From an uncultured Sphingobacteriaceae bacterium (GTDB taxonomy: Bacteria > Bacteroidota > Bacteroidia > Sphingobacteriales > Sphingobacteriaceae): DNA of 64,000 nucleotides. A model generated the notes under the pieces. It saw nothing but the letters and a program-made list of their open reading frames with translations. It did no database searches and was not told where the DNA came from. Location of the stretch: positions 92,649 to 156,648 of the forward strand of contig CAMLLO010000009.1 in NCBI GenBank assembly GCA_946480915.1, in the 5' to 3' direction. The first letter of the stretch is position 1. Each line of letters starts with the position of its first letter. The translations under genes and the position numbers were made by a program. Shown one piece after another: positions 25,461 to 33,903 of this stretch.

Positions 25461-28019
25461 TTAAGGCGCATTATTCAGACCTTTTTTGATCATAACCTTA
25501 CTAAGTTCGAGCACTACAAACACCAGGCTGGAAATAAAAACCGAGAACATTATTTCTTTAAAACTGAGAGGAGAAGTATGAAAAAACAGGCCTATTGCGG
25601 GGGTGTAAATTATCAATAATTGAAGACCAACTGTAAAGATAACTGCTGCAAGCAAATATATATTAGTAAATATACCAAGTTTAAACAAGGTTTTTGTTTC
25701 ACTCCGAATAGCAAGAACATGCCAAAGCTGAGAAAAACATAAAATGGTAAATATCATAGTTTGCCAATGCTCTATTCCTTCATTAACCAATATCAGCTGA
25801 CTGGTTAGGGTAAGAATTCCCATAAAAAAACCCATTGCAAGAATTTTGTTTCCAAGGTTATCCGAAAAGATGTTTGCATTTGCTTTTCGCGGAGGTTTTT
25901 TCATTATATCCTTTTCCGAGGGCTCGGCCACCAGTGCTAAGGCTGGCAGTCCATCAGTCACCAGATTGATCCACAATATTTGCACCGGGAGTAAAGGCAA
26001 AGGAAGTCCCATTAAAGGTGCAATTAACACTGCCACGAGCTCTGCAGTATTTCCGGCCATTATAAAATGAATAAACTTTCTAATATTCTCAAATATTCTT
26101 CTCCCCTGCTTTACAGCTTTTACAATCGTAGCGAAATTATCATCCAGCAATATCATTTGCGCCGCCTCTTTGGTAACATCTGTTCCAGTAATTCCCATCG
26201 CCACGCCAATATTGGCCATCTTTATGGAAGGCGCATCGTTTACACCGTCTCCTGTCATTGCTACAAAATGCCCTTTCTTTTGCAAGGCAGATACAATTCT
26301 GAGTTTTTGCGCTGGCGAAACGCGTGCATACACCTTAATCTGCTCAATTTTATCTTCGAGCTCGGTGTCGGGCATTTGTTCCATAGCGACCCCGGTTACT
26401 AAAAGATCCGTTTCGTTTGATAAAATTTCAAGTTCCCTCGCGATATATTCAGCTGTTGAGGGATGGTCTCCAGTTATCATCACAGGAACTATTCCTGCTG
26501 CTTTGCATTCCTGGATAGCTTGTTTTGCCTCTTCGCGCGGTGGATCTATCAATCCCGCCAGGCCAAGAAACTTCATTTCCTTTTCAACAGTCGAAGAACT
26601 GATTTCCAGGGGCAATTCATCAACCTGATTGTAAGCATAGGCCATTACCCTCAGGCCCCGACTTGTCATTTCGTCGACATGCCGGGCAAGTTCTTCATCA
26701 TCAGTAATGCCGGGACAAATAGCAGCGATCGATTCCACGGCACCTTTTGTAATAATCAGCGGTCCGCCATTATCCTTATGAATAGTTGTCATCACTTTCC
26801 TTTCAGGATCAAAGGGAATTTCATCTACCCGTTCATGTTCTTTTATCCATTCCTGATCGTAGACCTTATGTTGATGCAAGTAAAGCAACAAAGCCACTTC
26901 GGTAGGGTCGCCAAGGAGAGCATTTTCTCTTTGTTCTACATCCTGATTAAGGTGCATGGCCTGCACCAGGGATACAGGGTGAGTTTTATTTTCGGGAACC
27001 CAAATTTCAGATACTTGCATCTTGTTTTGAGTAAGTGTACCGGTTTTATCAGAACAGATAAAAGATACTGAACCCAGGGTTTCCACAGCATATAATTTTC
27101 GCACCAGCGCATTCCGGTTTACAAGCCGTTTAGCGCCCATAGCCAGCGAAATGGTGATCACGGCGGGGAGCGCTTCCGGAATTGCTGCTACGGCCACCGA
27201 AAGAGACAGCAGCAACATTCCAGCAGCTGAATTGCCTTGCAAAAATCCTATCAGGAATAAAACAACACAAATCGCTATCACGATAAAGGTTAACTTTCTG
27301 CTAAAATCCTTCATCCTGACCTGTAGCGGCGTAGGTGGCGAGGCTTCCTGAAGCATCTCTGCTATCCGGCCCAGTTCGGTATTCATACCAGTGGCCGTTA
27401 TAACTCCTTTGCCTCTTCCATAAGTAATGTAAGTACCATTAAATGCCATATTAGAATAATCGCCCAAATTCAGATTATCCTGTTTTAGCTCTGCAGTAAC
27501 TTTATCTGATGGCATTGATTCTCCGGTTAAACTTGATTCGTCTATTTTTAAGGAATGGCTCTCGATAAGGCGAATATCAGCCGGAACTTTTGTACCTGCC
27601 TCAAGTATTATAACATCCCCGGGAACAAGATCAGAGGAATTTATTTTATGCGCTACACCTTTGCGCACGACAAGACTTACAGGGTTTGCCATTTCTTTTA
27701 ACAGAGCCATTGCCTTTTCAGCTCTAAACTCCTGCACAAACCCTGTAATGGCATTCAGAAACACAATAACAAGTACAACAACTGCATCTGGATATTCTTT
27801 CAAAAAAAAGGAAATGGCCGCCGCTGCTAACAGCACCAGGATCATGACATCTGCAAACTGCTTAAAGAGAAGTTGAAACGGCGTGGCCTTTTTGTCGGCC
27901 ATTAGTTCATTACAGCCGTATTTCTCCAAGCGTTTAACTGATTCTTCCTCGTCTAATCCGTTTGCAGATGTATTTAACTCTTCCAGTACAAGATCTACGG
28001 GTTGCTGATGCCATTTCAT
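25461..28019 (-). CDS. P2A-type cation-transporting ATPase (Ca2+-type)
   Basis: The 852-residue protein has all P-type ATPase signatures: the actuator TGES, the phosphorylation site SDKTGTLTQNKM, KGAVE in the nucleotide domain, and TGDGVNDAPS. The M4 motif PEALPAVITISLAMG matches Ca2+ or broad P2A pumps rather than heavy-metal P1B pumps. The N-terminus (MKWHQQPVDLVLEEL) is a typical cation-ATPase N-domain, and about ten membrane segments are present. It probably exports Ca2+ or a related cation. One base separates it from a small upstream gene with which it shares a promoter. Confidence 0.9.
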   Translation of the reverse strand: MKWHQQPVDLVLEELNTSANGLDEEESVKRLEKYGCNELMADKKATPFQLLFKQFADVMILVLLAAAAISFFLKEYPDAVVVLVIVFLNAITGFVQEFRAEKAMALLKEMANPVSLVVRKGVAHKINSSDLVPGDVIILEAGTKVPADIRLIESHSLKIDESSLTGESMPSDKVTAELKQDNLNLGDYSNMAFNGTYITYGRGKGVITATGMNTELGRIAEMLQEASPPTPLQVRMKDFSRKLTFIVIAICVVLFLIGFLQGNSAAGMLLLSLSVAVAAIPEALPAVITISLAMGAKRLVNRNALVRKLYAVETLGSVSFICSDKTGTLTQNKMQVSEIWVPENKTHPVSLVQAMHLNQDVEQRENALLGDPTEVALLLYLHQHKVYDQEWIKEHERVDEIPFDPERKVMTTIHKDNGGPLIITKGAVESIAAICPGITDDEELARHVDEMTSRGLRVMAYAYNQVDELPLEISSSTVEKEMKFLGLAGLIDPPREEAKQAIQECKAAGIVPVMITGDHPSTAEYIARELEILSNETDLLVTGVAMEQMPDTELEDKIEQIKVYARVSPAQKLRIVSALQKKGHFVAMTGDGVNDAPSIKMANIGVAMGITGTDVTKEAAQMILLDDNFATIVKAVKQGRRIFENIRKFIHFIMAGNTAELVAVLIAPLMGLPLPLLPVQILWINLVTDGLPALALVAEPSEKDIMKKPPRKANANIFSDNLGNKILAMGFFMGILTLTSQLILVNEGIEHWQTMIFTILCFSQLWHVLAIRSETKTLFKLGIFTNIYLLAAVIFTVGLQLLIIYTPAIGLFFHTSPLSFKEIMFSVFISSLVFVVLELSKVMIKKGLNNAP

Positions 28020-28020
28020 A

Positions 28021-28275
28021 TTACTGAGATAATGAAAACAGCGTTACTCCCTGACCGATGCTACTCTTTCTTAAGTCGTTGTAATGCTCAATTGATACTA
28101 TATCGCCATAAAATTGGATATCCGGTGAAAGCAATAAGGTATCTGTTAAAGACTGCCTCACGTTATTAACATCTGTAGAATCACCTGTAAAGTCCTGAAA
28201 TTTCGATTTTTCGGAGCAGAGAAAATTAGTAAAGGAAAGAAAACATGCACTGAATAAAAAAGCGAATACTTTCAT
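28021..28275 (-). CDS. Small exported protein preceding the cation ATPase
   Basis: The 84-residue protein has a likely signal sequence (MKVFAFLFSACFLSFTNFLC) that could also be a lipobox-like SPII site at Cys20. The mature part of about 64 residues is polar, with no motif I recognise. It is separated from the P-type ATPase by 1 bp and so is the first gene of that operon. It may be a partner or accessory of the pump, which is inference from context only. Confidence 0.6.
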   Translation of the reverse strand: MKVFAFLFSACFLSFTNFLCSEKSKFQDFTGDSTDVNNVRQSLTDTLLLSPDIQFYGDIVSIEHYNDLRKSSIGQGVTLFSLSQ

Positions 28276-28331
28276 AGAATAAAGTTCTTCCTTCTAAATC
28301 CATCAATGAATGAGCAATATCAGCCGCAGGG

Positions 28332-28345
28332 TTGACAAAGGTCAA
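28332..28345. promoter_or_regulatory. FNR/CRP-like site TTGACAAAGGTCAA
   Basis: This perfect palindrome TTGAC-N4-GTCAA has the TGA-N6-TCA core with C/G at the inner position. It lies 56 bp upstream of the small gene that leads the cation-ATPase operon, on the minus strand. Confidence 0.6.
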
Positions 28346-28386
28346 TTTGATCGCTGTATTATTCATTTCCCAATCAGCCCTAGCTA

Positions 28387-28398
28387 TGACAGGCATCA
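28387..28398. promoter_or_regulatory. FNR-like site TGACAGGCATCA
   Basis: The TGA-N6-TCA core lies 49 bp before the start of the universal stress gene at 28448. With the site at 28332, each of the two divergent transcripts has its own site. Confidence 0.55.
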
Positions 28399-28447
28399 AT
28401 CGCGTCCAGACATGGAATATGTATTTTTAATAGACTCATAAAGAAGA

Positions 28448-29299
28448 ATGAAGACCATACTAGTATTAACCGATTTTTCGGCGCGAGCCGAACATGCTGC
28501 CGAGTATGCAATGCTGATAGCTGCCAAAGCAAATGCAAAAATCCTGCTTTATAATTCCTTTTTTGTTCCAGAAATAGTTCCTTCGGTTACCTATACATCC
28601 CCTTACTACGAGGATGTTTCGATCATGGAAAAGGAAAATCTACTTCAACTGGCGAAAACAGTAGAGCGATTAAAAAAGAGATTTATTGAAGCACACAAAA
28701 TCAATCCGCCAGAAATGCATGTACAAAATGGAGCCGGAAATATCGCCGACAACATACAGGAATTAACAAAAACTAAAAAGTTCTGGATGATTGTGATGGG
28801 AGATAAAAGTAATGAAGGCGCATTTAGCCGGTTTGTTTTTGGAAGCGACACCAATGCTGTTATTGACGAAGCTAGTTGCCCGGTTCTACTAATCCCCGAA
28901 AAGCACCGGTTTAGGCCTCTGCAAAAAATTGCGTTTGCTACAGATTTCGAACATTTCGAAGAAAGGCCGCTGAAGTTTCTGCATGAACTGGCAGACATTT
29001 GGAAAGCTGAAATTGTAGTTGTCCATGTACTTTCCGGAGATTTGTCGATCAAGGAAAAGGTGAAAAATTTCGACCACTATAAAAAAATCGCCGCAAAGAT
29101 AAACACTCCAAACACAACTTATATTGAAGTACGTGCAGATGATGTTGTTCCAGCGCTTGAAAAAATCGCCAAAAACAAGGCAATGGATGCACTCGCAATC
29201 TTCCATAAAAAAAGAGGATTCTTCGATCAGCTGGTGCACAAAAGCATCAGCAAGGACATGTTAGATTTTCATGGTATACCCTTGCTTGTGCTAGCCTAA
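28448..29299 (+). CDS. Universal stress protein, two Usp domains (Usp-2)
   Basis: The 283-residue tandem Usp begins MKTILVLTDFSARAEHAAEYAM. The first domain ends with FVFGSDTNAVIDEASCPVLLIPE, preceded by the VMGDKSNEG loop; the second starts LQKIAFATDFEHFEERPLKFL and ends LVHKSISKDMLDFHGIPLLVLA. The loop pattern VMGDKS-xx-(F/H)-GSD is shared with the proteins at 34771 and 38131, which marks a subgroup. Two TGA-N6-TCA sites lie in the 172-bp divergent region shared with the ATPase operon. Confidence 0.88.
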   Translation: MKTILVLTDFSARAEHAAEYAMLIAAKANAKILLYNSFFVPEIVPSVTYTSPYYEDVSIMEKENLLQLAKTVERLKKRFIEAHKINPPEMHVQNGAGNIADNIQELTKTKKFWMIVMGDKSNEGAFSRFVFGSDTNAVIDEASCPVLLIPEKHRFRPLQKIAFATDFEHFEERPLKFLHELADIWKAEIVVVHVLSGDLSIKEKVKNFDHYKKIAAKINTPNTTYIEVRADDVVPALEKIAKNKAMDALAIFHKKRGFFDQLVHKSISKDMLDFHGIPLLVLA

Positions 29300-29329
29300 G
29301 CCAGAATCTCTTAGGTAAATCACGAGCAC

Positions 29330-30007
29330 CTAAGTAATTATCTGGCCATCCCGCATTTCGATAATACGATCAGAACGTTTTGCAAAATCGAGATCGTGGG
29401 TAACAACAAGCAAGGTTTGTTTTTTTTCAGTACACAAATCCTGGAAGATACCGAATACCATATCACTATTTTTTTTATCAAGATTACCTGTCGGCTCGTC
29501 TCCCATCACAATCAAAGGTTCGTTGATCAGGGCCCGGGCAATTGATACACGTTGTTTTTGTCCGCCACTTAACTGATTGGGCCATTTTAGGGCCTGATCG
29601 CCAACGCCAAGTATTTTCAGTTGCTCATAAGCTCGTGCTTCCAACTCATTCTTTGCAAGTTTTCCAAGTTTTATACCTGGAAGCATAACATTTGTCAACA
29701 CATTGAACTCCTCGATCAGGTAGTGAAACTGAAATACAAAACCAATCTTTGCGTTTCGTATAGCGGCCAGTTCGTCGCCATTTCTTTCATGCAATGATTC
29801 ACCGTCAAGAATAATTTCTCCTTCGTAATCGGTATCCATTGTCGATAAAATATATAAGAGAGTTGATTTTCCACAACCCGATTTTCCAACAACAGACACA
29901 AACGTACCCTTTTCAATAGCGAAATTTAAGTTAGTTAAGACCTGAAATTTTACAGGATCGTAAAAGTATTTATTAACAGAGGCAACGTCTAACACATTTT
30001 CAACCAT
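29330..30007 (-). CDS. ABC exporter ATP-binding subunit (DevA/MacB-like)
   Basis: The 225-residue ABC ATPase has Walker A GKSGCGKST, Q-loop FQFHYLIEEFNVLTNV, signature LSGGQKQRVSIARAL, Walker B IVMGDEPTGNLD and H-loop VTHDLDFA. In Walker B the residue before Asp is Gly, not the usual Leu or Ala. It is the last gene of a fusion-protein, permease and ATPase operon (1-bp gap to the permease), the same order as DevBCA exporters. The transported substrate is unknown. Confidence 0.88.
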   Translation of the reverse strand: MVENVLDVASVNKYFYDPVKFQVLTNLNFAIEKGTFVSVVGKSGCGKSTLLYILSTMDTDYEGEIILDGESLHERNGDELAAIRNAKIGFVFQFHYLIEEFNVLTNVMLPGIKLGKLAKNELEARAYEQLKILGVGDQALKWPNQLSGGQKQRVSIARALINEPLIVMGDEPTGNLDKKNSDMVFGIFQDLCTEKKQTLLVVTHDLDFAKRSDRIIEMRDGQIIT

Positions 30008-30008
30008 A

Positions 30009-31268
30009 CTATTTCCCTCTTATAATGGTAACCGGATCGACTTCGCTCGCTCTCCTGGCCGGAAAAAGTCCGGCAATATAAGTGGTGAACAGCGCGAAGG
30101 TGATGCCTATAAAATAAAAAATGGGGCCAAAATAAACAGGATAGGTTTTAATGGTAGGCAACGACGGCGTTTCAAATGGGATATAACTAATAATAAGCGA
30201 CAAAATATATCCAACAATAAGGCCGCAAACGCCTCCGGCGACTCCTATAATCAATGACAGGTAGATGAAAATCCTTTTTACATCAGTACCCGAAAAACCG
30301 GTAGCCTTTAGTATTGCAATGGCATCCATCTTTTCGTAAATCATCATGTTCAAAATATTATAAATCCCAAAGCCGGCAACAATGAGCAGCGTTATACCAA
30401 CGGCATACGAAATAATAGACCGAACCCGGCTTCCGGTATCGAACTGAGAATTTGCAGCCTGAATATCAATGGCATCAAGCTCAAAAACATGGGCATACTC
30501 TTTGGCGATTGCTGGGGCAGCAGTTAAATCATTAAGTTTTATCTGAATTTCTGTTATATAACTATCGGGTTTACCAAGTAATTTCTGAGCGGTTTGAAGG
30601 GAGGTATACGCTAGAACATCGTCGATTTCTGAAATTCCGAACTGAATAATTCCTTCGATCTTCAGCATCGATACCTGGCCATTAGAAGATGTTACCTGTA
30701 TCCTGTCACCCATTTCAAGCAGCATTTTATCGGCTATACCTTTCCCAATGAATATTCCGTCGTTGGTATTCACCAGGCTTTTAAGCTCGCCCTTGATGAT
30801 ATAATTACTTAATGAAAAAAGCCTTTCTTCATTCAAAACATCCACTCCGTTTACTATTCCGCCGATTTCGATACTTCCTGAATTAAAAAACACCTGTTCG
30901 ATGAGTTTCGGAGCTACCCCGTATACCCGTGGATCATGACGTAAGGTTTTAATAATGGCCTGGCTATTATAAATTTCTTTTCCGCGATCTTTCGGTTTAA
31001 TGGAGTGAATAAAATTATAATGCCGGGCATACCGGGGTGAAAGATCTACAGGCTGATTTGCAGATCGTTTCACCTCATTATACAGGCGAATGTGTGGGGT
31101 TCTATTTAAGATAAGATCGTCCAGAAGCTGATTAAGACCGTTCATAAAACTTACCAGGGCTATGAACATCCCGATCCCGAATGTTACTCCGGCAGCTGCT
31201 ACGATAGATTGCTTAAGTCTGGCTCTTAAAAGACTGATGGCAATATCGGGAATAAGAGGAATATTCAT
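30009..31268 (-). CDS. FtsX/MacB-type ABC permease
   Basis: The 419-residue protein has one N-terminal membrane helix (LLRARLKQSIVAAAGVTFGIGMFIALVSF), a periplasmic domain of about 230 residues and three C-terminal helices, the FtsX/MacB layout. The conserved region MMIYEKMDAIAILKATGFSG precedes the last helices, and PARRASEVDPVTIIRGK closes the protein. Such permeases act mechanically on periplasmic partners to export lipids, peptides or lipoproteins. It is separated by 2 bp from the fusion-protein gene and 1 bp from the ATPase gene. Confidence 0.87.
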   Translation of the reverse strand: MNIPLIPDIAISLLRARLKQSIVAAAGVTFGIGMFIALVSFMNGLNQLLDDLILNRTPHIRLYNEVKRSANQPVDLSPRYARHYNFIHSIKPKDRGKEIYNSQAIIKTLRHDPRVYGVAPKLIEQVFFNSGSIEIGGIVNGVDVLNEERLFSLSNYIIKGELKSLVNTNDGIFIGKGIADKMLLEMGDRIQVTSSNGQVSMLKIEGIIQFGISEIDDVLAYTSLQTAQKLLGKPDSYITEIQIKLNDLTAAPAIAKEYAHVFELDAIDIQAANSQFDTGSRVRSIISYAVGITLLIVAGFGIYNILNMMIYEKMDAIAILKATGFSGTDVKRIFIYLSLIIGVAGGVCGLIVGYILSLIISYIPFETPSLPTIKTYPVYFGPIFYFIGITFALFTTYIAGLFPARRASEVDPVTIIRGK

Positions 31269-31270
31269 TT

Positions 31271-32355
31271 TTATTGCGGTTTATAAATAACCTGATCTGT
31301 GTCCAGTCCCTTTCTTATTTCAACCATCCGGTAGTCGCTTAATCCAATTTCAACGGCCTTTTTTTTATCTTTCGATATCAAGACATATTTATTGTCAATC
31401 AGGTAAGCGCTTGGAATAAGCAAAGCATTATTGCGGCTTTGAATAATTATACTTGCTTCGGCCGTGAGGTTGGGATATAAAACCGGTGGCGGATCAAGAA
31501 AATGAGCATCAACCCTAAATGTTCTTTGCTTCTCGTCGATAATGGGATGAATTTTGTCTACTCTGCCACTAAACACCTGTCCTTTATAACTGTCCATCGT
31601 AATTTCGACAGACTGACCAGGTTTAACCCGTGCAATATCATATTCATCAACAGCCATTTCTAAGATGAAATTATCTGAGTTTCCGATAATTGCCAATGGA
31701 CTCTGAGGAGTAATGAGTTCGCCTTTCTCTTTAAGCACGTTAAACACCCTACCCTTAAAGGCACTTTTTATGATAAAATCGGCCTGCTGGCTGGTATTGA
31801 TCCGATATGTGATATCCGCCTGTTTTAGCTCATCCTGTAAATCTTTTTTTAATTGCCGAAGTTTATTACGCGACGACAGGTAGCTATTTCTCGAGTTTAG
31901 AAAATTAAGTCGTCGCTGGTCGAGTTCTAACTGGGTGCCGATTTGGTTTTTCCATAAATTATTTTGGCGGGTATAGAGGGATGAGTCCAGTTGATATTTA
32001 TCGCGTGCAAGCTTCACATTCAGCTCTAGTTCTTGAATCTTGTCCGAGCGGACGCTATTCTCTTCCCTCAGCTTAGCATAAGCAAGTCTGGCGCTTTCTG
32101 TAGTTAAAGCAGCGGTGCGATTATCGAGTATAAACAGCGGATCGCCCGCCTTTACTTCGTCACCAGCTTCCACTAAAACTTTCTCTAAAATGCCATTCAC
32201 TGTAGAATACACTTCATACTGATCGGCCGATTTAACTTTACCGGAGGCGTAAACAGATTCGGTTATGGAATTTACAACAGGTTTGGTTCGTTCGCGCCCT
32301 TTGGTGCAGGAGATTGTAATGATTACCGCAAAAAAAAAACGACGAACTGTTTCAT
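31271..32355 (-). pseudogene. Membrane-fusion (HlyD/DevB-type) lipoprotein, frame broken by a 10-A tract
   Basis: The intact frame from about 32329 to 31271 encodes a periplasmic adaptor: a barrel-sandwich lipoyl part (ILEKVLVEAGDEVKAGDPL), a coiled-coil hairpin of about 100 residues and a beta-barrel part (EYDIARVKPGQSVEITMDSYKG). No ATG is in frame. An ATG at 32355 followed by MKQFVVFFF in one frame and AVIITISCTKG in the other would give a perfect lipoprotein signal of 361 residues in total if the A-run at 32330-32339 had 11 or 8 bases instead of 10. This may be a real frameshift, a slippage switch or a sequencing error. The gene heads the exporter operon. Confidence 0.75.
32330..32339 (-). 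repeat. Homopolymer of ten A (ten T on the coding strand) in a signal-peptide codon run
   Basis: The run lies just after codon 5 of the proposed fusion-protein start. Its length decides whether ATG 32355 is in frame with the rest of the gene: 8 or 11 gives the intact lipoprotein, 10 as seen here does not. Confidence 0.85.
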
Positions 32356-32503
32356 TAATCCAGTTTTATCCTTGTATAGAACCAATTCTTAAAACGCTTA
32401 TTTACCAAATATTAAGAGAGAACAAGCTTTGTTGGCGAATTAACGATAAAAAATCAAGTGTCCAGATGATCCATGTATACTCGATACAACAGCAAGAATA
32501 AAC

Positions 32504-32537
32504 CCAAAAGGATAAGCTGATTTACTTATCCTTTTGG
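32504..32537 (-). terminator. Terminator of the Hsp20 gene
   Basis: A perfect 13-bp stem (CCAAAAGGATAAG at 32504-32516, its complement at 32525-32537) with an 8-nt loop follows the Hsp20 stop. A T-rich run follows on the minus strand. Confidence 0.75.
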
Positions 32538-32545
32538 TAAAGCAA

Positions 32546-32974
32546 TTATTCAACAGCAATACTTTTTCTTTGCGGTTCTTCTTTCTCGGCTTTTTCGAGC
32601 TTTAACTTTAGAACGCCATTCTCATATCTTGCCTGAACATTCTCGTCTTTCACATTTTTAGGAAGACTAAATGAACGATTGAACGACGAATAAGAGAATT
32701 CTTTACGGGTATAATTATCTCTTTCTTCCGAGCTTTCCTCTTTAGTTTCTGCACTTATATTAAGTACATCGTTTTGAATATCTACTTTAAAATCTTGCTT
32801 TTGAAAGCCAGGGGCAGCCACTTCAATTTCGTAGTTTCCCTCGTTTTCTTTTATGTTTACTGCAGGTAAAATATCTCTTCGAAAAGCTCTCTCCAATAGG
32901 TTTTCACTGTTCCAAAAATCTTCCATAATGGTTTTGATCGACGGGATGCCGGATGACTTCATTAATGTGTTCAT
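32546..32974 (-). CDS. Hsp20 / alpha-crystallin small heat-shock protein
   Basis: The 142-residue protein has the alpha-crystallin domain: PAVNIKENEGNYEIEVAAPGFQKQDFKVDI, then YENGVLKLKLEKAE. The A-x-x-x-N-G-V-L motif and the C-terminal RKSIAVE (IxV-type tail) are present. It binds unfolding proteins without ATP. Its place in the island parallels HspX in the mycobacterial dormancy regulon. A TGA-N6-TCA site (TGATTCTCGTCA) lies about 87 bp upstream. Confidence 0.92.
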   Translation of the reverse strand: MNTLMKSSGIPSIKTIMEDFWNSENLLERAFRRDILPAVNIKENEGNYEIEVAAPGFQKQDFKVDIQNDVLNISAETKEESSEERDNYTRKEFSYSSFNRSFSLPKNVKDENVQARYENGVLKLKLEKAEKEEPQRKSIAVE

Positions 32975-33061
32975 AGTTGTAAATTTTTAGTTAAAATAGA
33001 TTATGATGTAAAGATCAATAGCCTACAGCTGTTGTTACTTGACAGTAATTATCCCTGCTAC

Positions 33062-33073
33062 TGATTCTCGTCA
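33062..33073. promoter_or_regulatory. FNR-like site TGATTCTCGTCA
   Basis: The core TGA-N6-TCA, flanked as ACTGA/TCAGT, lies 87 bp before the Hsp20 start on the minus strand. Confidence 0.5.
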
Positions 33074-33111
33074 GTGATAAATATTTTGAACAAAACATAC
33101 ATCGGGAAGAT

Positions 33112-33489
33112 TTAAACTGTTACAGGGATCCTTTCTGTTTGTAACAGTTTATTAACTTTTGAAAGTATGACATCCAGGTCGAAAGGTTTGCATAACACAT
33201 CGCTGCAACAGCTAAAATGCTCTAAAACGCCCAAATATGCCGACATAAGAATCACCGGAATTTCGGATGTTCTGTAATCGTGCTTCAGCTTCATACATAA
33301 TTCAACACCATTTTCGCCAGGTAAAATGTAATCGATTAAAAGCAGATCCGGATTAAAGGCTGCTATTTGGCTAAACATATCCCGCCCATCGGGCAGAGCG
33401 GTTACCAGGAAGTCGAAATAAGTCAAAACTTCCCGTAACATCTCCCTTTGTTCAGCATTGTCTTCAATAATCAGGATCCGCTTTAACAT
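33112..33489 (-). CDS. Stand-alone CheY-like receiver
   Basis: The 125-residue protein is a lone response-regulator receiver: acidic pocket IIEDN, phosphoacceptor D53 in LLLIDYILPG, Ser in LMSAYLG and K101 in CKPFDL. It has no output domain and probably acts as a phosphorelay or allosteric partner. It contains CC at residues 94-95 and another Cys at 100, which is unusual and could be redox sensitive. The gene follows a 63-codon gene by 10 bp and shares its upstream FNR-type site. A link to the receiver-Crp regulator is possible but not shown. Confidence 0.88.
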   Translation of the reverse strand: MLKRILIIEDNAEQREMLREVLTYFDFLVTALPDGRDMFSQIAAFNPDLLLIDYILPGENGVELCMKLKHDYRTSEIPVILMSAYLGVLEHFSCCSDVLCKPFDLDVILSKVNKLLQTERIPVTV

Positions 33490-33499
33490 TTCTATGTTG

Positions 33500-33691
33500 T
33501 TAGTTGTAATCGATTTTCCACGCCATCCCTGTACTTCCTTTAACCTTTTGGGCTTTCAGAGTAACTTCCGTTTCTCCGACAAGAAAAGCGTCTGTAAAAG
33601 TAGAGTCATTACTTCTTTTCGGATCCGGCAGTTCTCTGCGGAATACATCGATGGCCTCGTTTAGATCTCTGGTGGCATGCTTTGTTTTCAT
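33500..33691 (-). CDS. 63-residue protein of unknown function
   Basis: The protein (MKTKHATRDLNEAIDVFRREL onward) is small, soluble and charged, with a helical N-terminal half and a strand-rich C-terminal half (EVTLKAQKVKGSTGMAWKIDYN). A perfect FNR-type site lies 63 bp upstream, and the receiver gene follows in the same direction, which supports this being a real gene. I do not recognise the family. Confidence 0.6.
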   Translation of the reverse strand: MKTKHATRDLNEAIDVFRRELPDPKRSNDSTFTDAFLVGETEVTLKAQKVKGSTGMAWKIDYN

Positions 33692-33754
33692 GTTCGACTA
33701 TTTAAAAATTTAACGATTTAATACAAATTTCATTAATTAAAAAAAGGAGCTAAC

Positions 33755-33766
33755 TGATCAGAATCA
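33755..33766. promoter_or_regulatory. FNR-type site TGATCAGAATCA
   Basis: This perfect TGAT-N4-ATCA site, flanked by CTGA/TCAG, lies 63 bp before the 63-codon gene that leads the receiver operon. Confidence 0.72.
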
Positions 33767-33903
33767 GCTTCTTAGCAGATTGTTATTGAATGTTCTTTTA
33801 CCTCTATTTTAACAATGTTCCTGGCAAATTATTAAGAACTAAAACCCATTAAAATATCTTTATATATCTAAAACTAATCTCTGTTAAACAGGGAAGTGTG
33901 CCG

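Noticed and set aside
26067..27071. Long plus-strand frames opposite the cation ATPase
   Set aside because: They are complementary shadows of a well-defined P-type ATPase and encode no recognisable domain.
32265..32501. Plus-strand frame opposite the start of the fusion-protein gene
   Set aside because: It is antisense to the lipoprotein signal region and is low in complexity around the A-run; the minus-strand gene explains the DNA better.
33008..33025. ATGATGTAAAGATCAAT before the Hsp20 gene as an FNR-type site
   Set aside because: The TGA and TCA halves are 8 bp apart instead of 6; the better site is 33062-33073.
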